This document shows, piece after piece, positions 1 through 6,130 of a stretch of DNA of 18,675 nt. Within the stretch, counting starts at the first letter, position 1; each line of letters starts with the position of its first letter. The notes below the pieces were generated by a model that worked only from the letters and a program-made list of their open reading frames with translations, had not been told where the DNA came from and did not search any database. Source of the DNA: Syntrophomonadaceae bacterium (lineage in GTDB: Bacteria > Bacillota > Syntrophomonadia > Syntrophomonadales > Syntrophomonadaceae); NCBI GenBank assembly GCA_030526885.1, contig JAUNBV010000019.1, positions 1 through 18,675 of the forward strand, written 5' to 3'. Both the position numbers and the translations under genes were made by a program.

Positions 1-596
1 CTCTCGGCGTAATCCATCACCGCCGCCATGAAATTATCCGCCGGCAAAATGCGGTTCACCATATTGAGCTCATAGGCCTCCTGTGCGCTCAGGATGCGCC
101 CCTCCCACAAAATCTCCGCTGCCCGGTGGTAACCCACCTTTTGCACCAGAAAATAAGAGGTGCCGTTATCCGGACACAGGCCCACCGAAGTGAACGTGTA
201 ACCGAAGCGCACCTTATCCGTAGCCAAGATTATATCGCAGGCCATCAGCGGCGCCATCGAAGCCCCCGCCACCGTACCGTTCACGGCGGCTATCACCGGC
301 TTGGTGATTTCGTATATAGCCAGCGCCATAGCGCCGAAGCCGTCAAAAACGTCCTTGGCATGAACGGGCGTTTTACAGTTCATTATCATATCCAAATCGC
401 CGCCGCTGGAAAACCCCCGGCCCGCGCCGGTGATTACCACCAGCTTGACCGCATCGTCCGCCTGCGCCGTCCGGCAGGCCGCCGCCATATCCGTCATCAT
501 CTGCTCATTGACGGCATTCATCTGCTCCGGCCGGTTAAAAGTGATTACCGCGATGCCTTTTTCCGTTACCGCATAATTGACCGTTGCGTAATCCAT
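1..596 (-). CDS. Crotonase-family enoyl-CoA hydratase/isomerase, partial (3' end outside window)
   Basis: Reading the minus strand from ATG at 596 gives 198 residues running off the window edge. The crotonase fold is recognisable: an N-terminal FNRPEQMNAVN segment, the oxyanion-hole region GRGFSSGGDLDMI (about residues 59-71), and the second glycine/CDI segment (residues 107-122). Family members bind an acyl-CoA and stabilise its enolate. In classical hydratases two glutamates act. Here the first position appears to be alanine (A115), and the second is aspartate in GLCPDNGTSYFL (D143), as in PaaG-type isomerases. An enoyl-CoA isomerase is therefore more likely than a hydratase; this is inference. 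A G-run (GGGGGG) ends 6 nt before ATG 596, which favours it over the in-frame ATG at 602. A consensus promoter lies just upstream. The substrate cannot be told from the sequence. Confidence 0.9.
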   Translation of the reverse strand, partial: MDYATVNYAVTEKGIAVITFNRPEQMNAVNEQMMTDMAAACRTAQADDAVKLVVITGAGRGFSSGGDLDMIMNCKTPVHAKDVFDGFGAMALAIYEITKPVIAAVNGTVAGASMAPLMACDIILATDKVRFGYTFTSVGLCPDNGTSYFLVQKVGYHRAAEILWEGRILSAQEAYELNMVNRILPADNFMAAVMDYAE

Positions 597-626
597 GCTC
601 ATCCCCCCATATTCAACTATGATAAT

Positions 627-655
627 ATATTATATTGAAGTCGCCCTATTGTCAA
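627..655 (-). promoter_or_regulatory. SigA-type promoter of the crotonase gene
   Basis: On the minus strand a perfect TTGACA (655-650) is followed after 17 nt by TAATAT (632-627). An overlapping TATAAT (634-629) would give a 15-nt spacer. The promoter lies about 30 nt upstream of the crotonase start, and no other gene intervenes. Confidence 0.75.
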
Positions 656-679
656 AGGCTGGTTTTATTTTGAAAAGGG

Positions 680-708
680 TTGCAGTCGGTTGCGCCAGGC
701 GCTATAAT
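680..708 (+). promoter_or_regulatory. SigA-type promoter of the small basic protein
   Basis: TTGCAG (680-685), 17-nt spacer, perfect TATAAT (703-708). The predicted transcription start, near 715, lies about 35 nt before the GTG start at 749 and its ribosome binding site. Confidence 0.75.
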
Positions 709-748
709 AGCGGTGCAAAAACTGCTGATGGCAAAGGAGTGAGGCGAT

Positions 749-937
749 GTGAAACGCTATATCCCCCGCGAGAAGCTGTCCCAAAAAGCCAAGCGGGAGC
801 AGGATAAGGCCCAGCGCGGAAACTGGGGGCCGTTAAACCCGGTGACCCGCAAGACTGAAAACAAAAAAGCATATAACCGTAAAAAATCCCGGCAGTGGAG
901 CGATGACGACCCCCGCGCCGGGATTTTGGTTGCGTGA
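749..937 (+). CDS. Small basic clostridial-type protein of unknown function (62 aa)
   Basis: A GTG start at 749 is preceded by AAAGGAG (733-739) at 9-nt spacing and by a near-consensus promoter. Together these make this short frame convincing as a gene. The product is rich in Lys/Arg (start MKRYIPREKLSQKAKREQ) and carries the segments WGPLNPVTRKTENKKAYNRKK and WSDDDPRAG, with no membrane segment or cysteine. From memory, similar 55-65 aa proteins with a YIP(R/K)xKLSKKA start and an NPVTR segment occur widely in Clostridia as hypothetical proteins. A nucleic-acid- or ribosome-associated role would fit the charge, but that is a guess. It converges with the serine hydrolase gene, with 18 nt between their stop codons and no clear terminator. 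Confidence 0.8.
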   Translation: MKRYIPREKLSQKAKREQDKAQRGNWGPLNPVTRKTENKKAYNRKKSRQWSDDDPRAGILVA

Positions 938-955
938 GCCGGTTTAACGTCCGCC

Positions 956-2725
956 TCATGCATCCGGCGGTTCCGGTACCAGCATGCCGCTGACCGTAGG
1001 CGCCAGCGCCCGCTCGATCTTATACACCAGATAATCATCATCCACCCGCGATAACAAGGCTTCAATAAACTTATTATTGGGGTTTTGTTTCAGCGCCAGC
1101 CGCAGAGCGCCCAACGGTGCGCGCTGATCCGGCATTTCGCTCATACCCAAACGAATGCGTTCGCCATAAAAGAATATTTTTATCAGGCGCGCGTTGGATA
1201 ACTCCAAAAACGACAGGCGCAGCTTTAATACCGGGGTGTCGTCTTCATCGGTGGCAAATTGCCCGGTTATCCCCACTTTATACGGCTCTCCATGGACGGT
1301 TATATCGGCATACTGCGGCGTATCAAACCCGACCGGCAGGCGAAAGCTCTGATCCTTCTCCGCCAGCGTGATGTAAAAGACGTTGTCCTCTATATCAAAG
1401 CCCAGCTCGCACAAGCCGGTGGTATAATTGTTCTGCAGTGCCTGCGCCAACAACGGGAACACGCCTACATTCATCGTCTGGCGGCGATCCAGCTCATACT
1501 CCCGTCCGCTCAAGATTAAGCACTGCTTGGGCAGGGGCTCGGCGCTGAAGAATTTCATGATCTTCCCGCCGCGCGGCCTGCGGTAGAGTCCCTGCGTGAT
1601 TTTGGCCAGATGCTTTTGTGCGCCCGGATCCTCACGCAACGGCTCTCCCGGCACGAAACCGGCGCCAAAATAACGGTGCGCCAACGCAAAATAACTGCTG
1701 CGCTGAAAGATAGCGTTATTGCCCGCGGTAGTGACCAGCAGCAGTTGTTTATCGGGATAACCGATGATATTCTGCCCGAACATGCCGTTGAGCAGGAAAG
1801 ATTTTTCCTCCCGCCCCACCCAGATGTGATAACCATAATCATACGCGCCAAAGCTTTGGGGGGTTGCGATTTGTGCCGTGGTGGCATCTTTGATCCATTG
1901 CTCAGACACCAGCTGCCGGCCTTGCCAATTACCCTTTTGCAGATACAGCTGCCCGATCTTAGCCATATCCTCCGGACACATATACAGGCCCCAACCGCCT
2001 TTTTCCAGGCCTTTGGGACAACGCTCCCAATACACCTTAGTGATACCCAAAGGCTTCCACAGGCGCTCCTTCAGATAAGCCGTCAGCCCGTAACCGGTGA
2101 TTTCTTTAATGATAGCGCCCAGTATGTAGCTGTTCATGCTGTTATAGGCAAAGTCCGTATCCGGCTCGCCGCGGGGGATGGATTCCAAATAACACTTTAC
2201 CCAATTCTCCTCCGTCACCGCGCCGCCCTCGCCGAAGTTCACGCCGGAACTCATGGTCAGTAGGTGACGCACGGTGACATTCTTGAAGGTTAAAGACGCC
2301 AGCGCCGGAGCGCGGCGCTCCAGCAGCTTCACTACCTTATCGTCCAAAGCAAGGCGTTTTTCATCGATCATCATGCCGATAGCCAGGCCGGTAATACTCT
2401 TGCACAAGGAATGGGTGACATGCCATACGTCGCTGCGATAAGCGCCAAAATCGCCCTCGGCGATTACCTGGCCATTGCGCAGGATCATGATGGAATGCAT
2501 ATCCAGTCCCCGTTCCTTTTGCAGCTCGTCCAGGAAATCAGCCACATAATGCGATGATATGCCTTGCTCCTCCGGCGTACAACGAGGAAAGGGCTGCTCG
2601 AGAGCGCCCTCCTCCGGAAACTTCGTTTTATGCGGATAAGGCGGGATTATAGGCGTCGTATTGTGGCGCCGGTCCAGGATCGACCACACCAGCTTCACCG
2701 CATTGGTCTGCATTTTCAAATCCAT
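956..2725 (-). CDS. Serine hydrolase, beta-lactamase/class C (PF00144-type) with C-terminal extension
   Basis: The 589-residue product has the class C beta-lactamase/DD-peptidase/esterase fold in its N-terminal two-thirds. The SxxK nucleophile motif is S106-L-C-K109 in HSLCKS. A YNSMNSY segment stands where the Tyr-containing YxN motif lies, and GMFGQNI occupies the position of the third (HxG/KTG-like) motif. The last ~200 residues form an extra domain I do not recognise. No signal peptide or membrane segment is seen, so a cytoplasmic esterase or amidase is likelier than true beta-lactamase activity. ATG 2725 is chosen because GGGGAG (2741-2736) lies 10 nt upstream. An upstream in-frame GTG at 2749 would sit at the predicted transcription start. 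The gene is monocistronic and convergent with the small basic protein gene. The substrate is unknown. Confidence 0.85.
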   Translation of the reverse strand: MDLKMQTNAVKLVWSILDRRHNTTPIIPPYPHKTKFPEEGALEQPFPRCTPEEQGISSHYVADFLDELQKERGLDMHSIMILRNGQVIAEGDFGAYRSDVWHVTHSLCKSITGLAIGMMIDEKRLALDDKVVKLLERRAPALASLTFKNVTVRHLLTMSSGVNFGEGGAVTEENWVKCYLESIPRGEPDTDFAYNSMNSYILGAIIKEITGYGLTAYLKERLWKPLGITKVYWERCPKGLEKGGWGLYMCPEDMAKIGQLYLQKGNWQGRQLVSEQWIKDATTAQIATPQSFGAYDYGYHIWVGREEKSFLLNGMFGQNIIGYPDKQLLLVTTAGNNAIFQRSSYFALAHRYFGAGFVPGEPLREDPGAQKHLAKITQGLYRRPRGGKIMKFFSAEPLPKQCLILSGREYELDRRQTMNVGVFPLLAQALQNNYTTGLCELGFDIEDNVFYITLAEKDQSFRLPVGFDTPQYADITVHGEPYKVGITGQFATDEDDTPVLKLRLSFLELSNARLIKIFFYGERIRLGMSEMPDQRAPLGALRLALKQNPNNKFIEALLSRVDDDYLVYKIERALAPTVSGMLVPEPPDA

Positions 2726-2756
2726 TGGCTTATCACTCCCCACGTCCACGGCGTAT

Positions 2757-2785
2757 ATTATTCCTGCTTATATTTTAATTATCAA
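2757..2785 (-). promoter_or_regulatory. SigA-type promoter of the serine hydrolase
   Basis: On the minus strand TTGATA (2785-2780), 17-nt spacer, AATAAT (2762-2757). Each hexamer differs from consensus at one position. A second TATAAT at 2813-2808 has only a TTGGGG at 15-nt spacing and is less convincing. Confidence 0.6.
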
Positions 2786-3111
2786 ACCGCCAAAAGTCCA
2801 TCGCTCAATTATAAAACAAAACTCACCGCCCCAACGCTTCTCCGATGCAGCGCCCGCAACGCCGACCTTAACCCGTGAAGGCATGTTGTTGCCAAGTTGC
2901 CATATCAGCGGAGCCGCCGCGGGCTTTGCAGGCGTTTTCGGTCCCATTGCCGCAGGCACCGGGCCTCCCGGCAGCGCATATATTATGTAAAATGCCGCGC
3001 GCGGCTTAGTTTTGGTGCGAGGAGGCGAAGCGGGAAAGGGGGAGCGAGCGGGGGAAGGGAGAACGCGGGGACGGCGGAGAGAGCAGAGTGCGCACAGGGG
3101 GGCGAATATCA

Positions 3112-3180
3112 TCCCCTTAACAAACGGGACCGGTGGCTTAACAGAAAATCACCATTCGCCACACAAAAAGTGACCATTCA
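3112..3180 (-). mobile_element. Possible remnant of an IS21-family terminus
   Basis: On the minus strand the sequence reads GAATGGTCACTTTT (3179-3166) and 22 nt later GAATGGTGATTTT (3157-3145), followed by GTTAAGGGGATGATA. Repeated TGGTCACTTTT-like motifs shortly before the istA start are typical of IS21-family ends, as I recall them. No istA or istB coding sequence follows: the downstream frame translates to low-complexity sequence. If correct, this is a solo end left after deletion. Confidence 0.3.
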
Positions 3181-3220
3181 GCCCGCGCCCAAAGACGGTT
3201 TTTATCGCCTAAACGGCTTG

Positions 3221-3252
3221 ACGCGGCAACGCTTGAGTTGCCGCGTTTTTTT
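3221..3252 (+). terminator. Rho-independent terminator, plus strand, with no obvious gene upstream
   Basis: A perfect 10-bp stem, ACGCGGCAAC (3221-3230) and GTTGCCGCGT (3237-3246), encloses a 6-nt loop and is followed by an unbroken T-run to 3252. The minus-strand side lacks a U-run, so it works only for plus-strand transcription. The nearest plus-strand gene upstream ends at 937. Confidence 0.85.
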
Positions 3253-3386
3253 GCCGTATCTTACGGATTGCCGCAATTGCGGCGCATAGCCCTCCCCTGT
3301 TTTCCGCAAAATATCAGCGAATATATCGGGAAAGCAAGGTTATGGCCATAAATATCGAACGACAACGTATAAGGAGGACATGCTTC

Positions 3387-3929
3387 ATGAACATTTGGCA
3401 TGATATAGACCCGTCCCGCATCACCCCCAACGATTTTGTCTGTGTGGTGGAAATCTCCAAGGGCGGCAAAAACAAATATGAGTTGGATAAGGAGACCGGT
3501 ATGCTGAAGCTGGACCGCGTACTCTATACCTCGACCCACTATCCGGCAAATTATGGCTTCATCCCGCTCACCTACGGAGATGACAACGACCCGCTCGATG
3601 TGCTGCTGCTATGCTCCGAGCCGGTGGTGCCGCTGACGCTGGTGCGCGGCTACCCCATCGGCTTCATTCGCATGCTGGACGGCGGCCGCAATGATGAAAA
3701 AATTATCGTTGTCCCCTTCGACGACCCCATGTACAACGGTTACAAGGACATCTCGGAACTGCCGCCGCACATATTCCAGGAAATGCGCCACTTTTTCAGC
3801 GTATATAAATTATTGGAGAACAAGGAGACCACGGTGGACGAAACCCAGGGCGCGGTCGAAGCCCAGGCCGTGGTGAAACACTGCATTGCCGCATATAAGG
3901 CTAAATTCGGAAAGCCGGGGGGAAATTAG
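3387..3929 (+). CDS. ppa: Inorganic pyrophosphatase, family I
   Basis: The 180-residue cytoplasmic enzyme hydrolyses pyrophosphate to two phosphates, which pulls nucleotide polymerisation and amino-acid or acyl activation forward. It matches the usual family I length. The start MNIWHDIDPSRITP, then KNKYELDKETG, the HYPANYGFIPLTYGDDNDPLD stretch containing the family signature D-N-D-P-L-D-V (metal-binding aspartates), and DPMYNGYKDISELP are all typical. ATG 3387 has AAGGAGGA (3371-3378) at 8-nt spacing. An upstream in-frame ATG at 3342 lacks such a site and would add residues the family does not have. The gene appears monocistronic. Its 3' end touches the stop of a truncated gene on the other strand. 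Confidence 0.97.
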   Translation: MNIWHDIDPSRITPNDFVCVVEISKGGKNKYELDKETGMLKLDRVLYTSTHYPANYGFIPLTYGDDNDPLDVLLLCSEPVVPLTLVRGYPIGFIRMLDGGRNDEKIIVVPFDDPMYNGYKDISELPPHIFQEMRHFFSVYKLLENKETTVDETQGAVEAQAVVKHCIAAYKAKFGKPGGN

Positions 3930-4105
3930 CCATGACGCGTGTTTTTCATAAAGACATCGCACCGCAGCAGCCGGCGGTCATCCAGAACCTCATGAAAGCC
4001 GACAATGGCGTTTTCGGGAACATCCGAGCAGGTACTCACATACCACAGCGGCTGCGCTTCAAGCGTTTTTACCACCTTTTCATTAAGTCGTTTCTTTCCC
4101 TCCAT
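3926..4105 (-). pseudogene. Truncated pyridoxamine-5'-phosphate-oxidase-like (PPOX family) protein fragment
   Basis: A 59-residue frame starts at ATG 4105 with a GGGGG element 10 nt upstream. The sequence NEKVVKTLEAQPLWYVSTCS, GFHEVLDDRRLL and DVFMKNT looks like the N-terminal part of small (~130 aa) clostridial PPOX/FMN-binding split-barrel proteins. The frame breaks off at MKNTRHG and stops exactly against the 3' end of the pyrophosphatase gene. The central and C-terminal parts of the barrel are missing, so the product is unlikely to bind FMN normally. It lies 28 nt downstream of the DUF1646 gene and is probably the decayed tail of that operon. Family assignment is from memory of family sequences. 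Confidence 0.6.
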
Positions 4106-4133
4106 CGTAAATATACCCCCTTTTTTCCCACCG

Positions 4134-5186
4134 TTAAATAAACAGTATGAGATAGAACAGCCCCATGGCAATCAGCCCCAGGGGGAGGCCCAGCTTGGCC
4201 CAATCGGTGGCGCCGATCTTTAGCCGTGAGGCGGCGATGATATTGGGGATATTGCCCGGGATCAGCATGCCGCCGCTTACCAGCAGACCCATCAAAATAG
4301 CCTTTTGCGTTATCTCCGACATGGAAGGGCTGAGCTCCGCCGCTGCCAGCGTGGCATTATCCAGAATGGCCGATACCATGTTAACCCAGTACAGCAGCGT
4401 AGGGCTCATGCCCAGCACATATTTCTCGATCAAAGGCTCCAGCCCGTCGCCCAAAAATACCAGCGCCATCACAAACAGATATACCTTCAGCGCCCGCACC
4501 ACGATGCTTTTTACATCATCCGGCTCCACTTCCTCCTGAGCTTGCGCTGCCTCCGTCTTTAGACTGCGGATGGCCCGGCGCTGATAAATCGCGCTGTAAA
4601 CCCCGGCTATGGCGGCAAAACACACTACCGACGGAATGATATAGCGCCCCAGCAAGCGAAACAGATACATAAAATCCTCATTCAGCCGGGCCACGGCAAT
4701 GGTGGACAGCGGCTCGCCCAGCGGCGTCAGCGCGGCTCCCATCCCAATAGCGAAACAGGCCAGGATACACACCTTAGCCTGGCCGGCCTTATCCATGGGC
4801 AGCAGCAAGATAAGCTCCACCAGCACGATAGCCGCCACGATAGCGGTGATCAGGCTGGAGAGCAGCCCCAGCAGCAGCACCATGACAAAAACCACCAGCC
4901 ATACCGGCACATGGCGAAACACGGCCTGCATCCCGGCGGAAAAATGCTCCCGCAGCCCATAAAAAACCGCGCCCGCCGCCAGCACCGCCAGCGAGATCTT
5001 CCACGGCTCCTCCAGCGCCTCCAGCATCAGCTCCGCATTCATTTGCCCTGATACCAGACATGCCGCTACGCCCATGATAAACAAAAAGGCTTCCAGGTTT
5101 TCCTCCACCCTTCGCACCGCAAAGGGCAACACGAATACCAGCAGCACTATCGCCAAAAGCCCGTATATGATCATTTGCTCGTTCAT
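4134..5186 (-). CDS. DUF1646 family integral membrane protein, putative ion permease
   Basis: The 350-residue, very hydrophobic protein has about ten predicted membrane segments and a short charged cytoplasmic loop near residues 205-235 (EAAQAQEEVEPDD). The segments GAALTPLGEPLSTIA, DNATLAAAELSPS and GGMLIPGNIPNIIAA are characteristic of DUF1646 (PF07854). That family is related to the NhaD/ArsB-type ion transporter superfamily, and the paired LTPLGEP and IPGNIPN hairpins resemble its re-entrant substrate-binding loops. The transported ion is not established; a cation or anion exchanger is inferred. ATG 5186 has GGAGG (5199-5195) at 8-nt spacing. An extended -10 promoter lies immediately upstream, and the two-component operon is transcribed divergently. 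Confidence 0.85.
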   Translation of the reverse strand: MNEQMIIYGLLAIVLLVFVLPFAVRRVEENLEAFLFIMGVAACLVSGQMNAELMLEALEEPWKISLAVLAAGAVFYGLREHFSAGMQAVFRHVPVWLVVFVMVLLLGLLSSLITAIVAAIVLVELILLLPMDKAGQAKVCILACFAIGMGAALTPLGEPLSTIAVARLNEDFMYLFRLLGRYIIPSVVCFAAIAGVYSAIYQRRAIRSLKTEAAQAQEEVEPDDVKSIVVRALKVYLFVMALVFLGDGLEPLIEKYVLGMSPTLLYWVNMVSAILDNATLAAAELSPSMSEITQKAILMGLLVSGGMLIPGNIPNIIAASRLKIGATDWAKLGLPLGLIAMGLFYLILFI

Positions 5187-5217
5187 TATTTCTTCCTCCG
5201 ACCCTGCGCCTCAAGGT

Positions 5218-5246
5218 ATTATAGCAAACATTGACGGTGCGTTCAT
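5218..5246 (-). promoter_or_regulatory. Extended -10 promoter of the DUF1646 gene
   Basis: On the minus strand TGCTATAAT contains a perfect -10 (5223-5218) with the extended TGn. A weak -35 ATGAAC (5246-5241) lies 17 nt upstream. The perfect palindrome TTTCTTAAGAAA (5249-5260) lies directly upstream and could be an operator. Confidence 0.55.
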
Positions 5247-5295
5247 AGTTTCTTAAGAAATCCTGCCCTTGATTCGTAATAAATAACTGCTATGC

Positions 5296-5324
5296 TGTAA
5301 ACAATCCCCCCTTGGCGGTATAAT
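5296..5324 (+). promoter_or_regulatory. Probable promoter of the two-component operon
   Basis: A perfect TATAAT at 5319-5324 has only a weak -35 (TGTAAA, 5296-5301) at 17-nt spacing, which could mean activator dependence. It leaves a leader of roughly 105 nt before the response-regulator start. Confidence 0.4.
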
Positions 5325-5437
5325 AGTTTTTAGCAGCGTGCATCTCGCGCTGGGGTATCCGTTTCCAGGTGTGCTATCTCTTGCCCTGCGCGGGGCGCGG
5401 GCCAATGATGATTTAGTTTTAAGGATGTGATGGCAGG

Positions 5438-6127
5438 ATGAACGTTTTGGTGTGCGACGATGACCGCGAGATAGTAAATGCAATTGAGGTTTACTTAAAA
5501 AATGAGAATTACACCGTGTTCAAGGCCTATGACGGCCTGGAGGCGCTGGCGGTGCTGGAGCAGCAGGAACTGCAGCTCATCATCATGGACATCATGATGC
5601 CGAAACTGGACGGCTTGCAGACCCTGATGAAACTGCGCGCCGATAAAAACATCCCGGTCATCCTGCTCTCCGCCAAAACGGAGGACACCGATAAGATTAT
5701 GGGGCTTAACCTGGGCGCCGACGACTACGTGACCAAACCCTTTCAGCCGCTGGAACTGCTGGCCCGGGTGCGCTCCCAGCTCCGGCGCTACACCGCGCTG
5801 GGCAGCATCAACACCAAACCTTCCGTGCTCCGTATCGGCGGACTAATGATCGACGATGAAGCCCGCGAGGTGACGGTGGACGGCGAACCGGTGCGCCTGA
5901 CCCCGGTGGAATACGGCATTTTAAAACTTTTGGCCCAAAGCCCGGGCCGGGTCTTTTCCATCGACCAGATATATGAGCAGGTTTGGAACGAGCCGGCTTA
6001 CCGCTCCGAAAACACCGTGGCGGTACATATCCGCCGCATCCGGGAAAAAATCGAGATCAACCCCAAAGAGCCCCGCTATCTGAAAGTAGTGTGGGGCGTG
6101 GGCTATAAAATGGAAAAGGAAGTGTAG
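5438..6127 (+). CDS. OmpR/PhoB-family two-component response regulator
   Basis: The 229-residue protein has an N-terminal receiver domain (about residues 1-118) and a C-terminal winged-helix DNA-binding domain (about 135-228). Receiver landmarks are the acidic pocket D7-D8-D9, the phosphoacceptor D51 in IIMDIMMPKLDG, S78 and K100 in GADDYVTKPF. The output domain shows LTPVEYGILKLLAQSPGRVFS and the VHIRRIREKI recognition-helix region. It should be phosphorylated by the kinase encoded 3 nt downstream and then bind target promoters. The overall style resembles VanR-like clostridial regulators, but no resistance genes lie nearby, so the regulon is unknown. The divergent DUF1646 permease gene is a reasonable candidate target. 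The ribosome binding site is weak (AGG touching the ATG, and AAGGA about 12 nt further up). Confidence 0.95.
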   Translation: MNVLVCDDDREIVNAIEVYLKNENYTVFKAYDGLEALAVLEQQELQLIIMDIMMPKLDGLQTLMKLRADKNIPVILLSAKTEDTDKIMGLNLGADDYVTKPFQPLELLARVRSQLRRYTALGSINTKPSVLRIGGLMIDDEAREVTVDGEPVRLTPVEYGILKLLAQSPGRVFSIDQIYEQVWNEPAYRSENTVAVHIRRIREKIEINPKEPRYLKVVWGVGYKMEKEV

Positions 6128-6130
6128 GCC

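Larger units (their letters stand above)
2786..3386. other. Long intergenic stretch without a convincing gene
   Basis: About 600 nt separate the hydrolase promoter from the pyrophosphatase start. No frame here has both a credible ribosome binding site and a recognisable product. The stretch holds a strongly purine-biased tract (3019-3088), a 22-nt-period pair of AAAA..CACCATTC-like motifs (3145-3179), a plus-strand intrinsic terminator (3221-3252) and a perfect 14-bp palindrome GCCGCAATTGCGGC (3270-3283). I see no strong promoter for the pyrophosphatase gene. Confidence 0.6.

Noticed and set aside
1610..2263. 217-codon plus-strand frame inside the hydrolase region
   Set aside because: Antisense of the SxxK hydrolase, with no ribosome binding site or domain.
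2808..2834. TATAAT with TTGGGG as the hydrolase promoter
   Set aside because: The spacer is only 15 nt. The TTGATA/AATAAT pair at 2785-2757 has a 17-nt spacer and is closer to the gene.
2768..3112. 114-codon minus-strand frame in the gene-poor region
   Set aside because: It starts within the possible IS remnant, translates to Pro/Arg/Ala low-complexity sequence from the purine tract, and matches no family I know.
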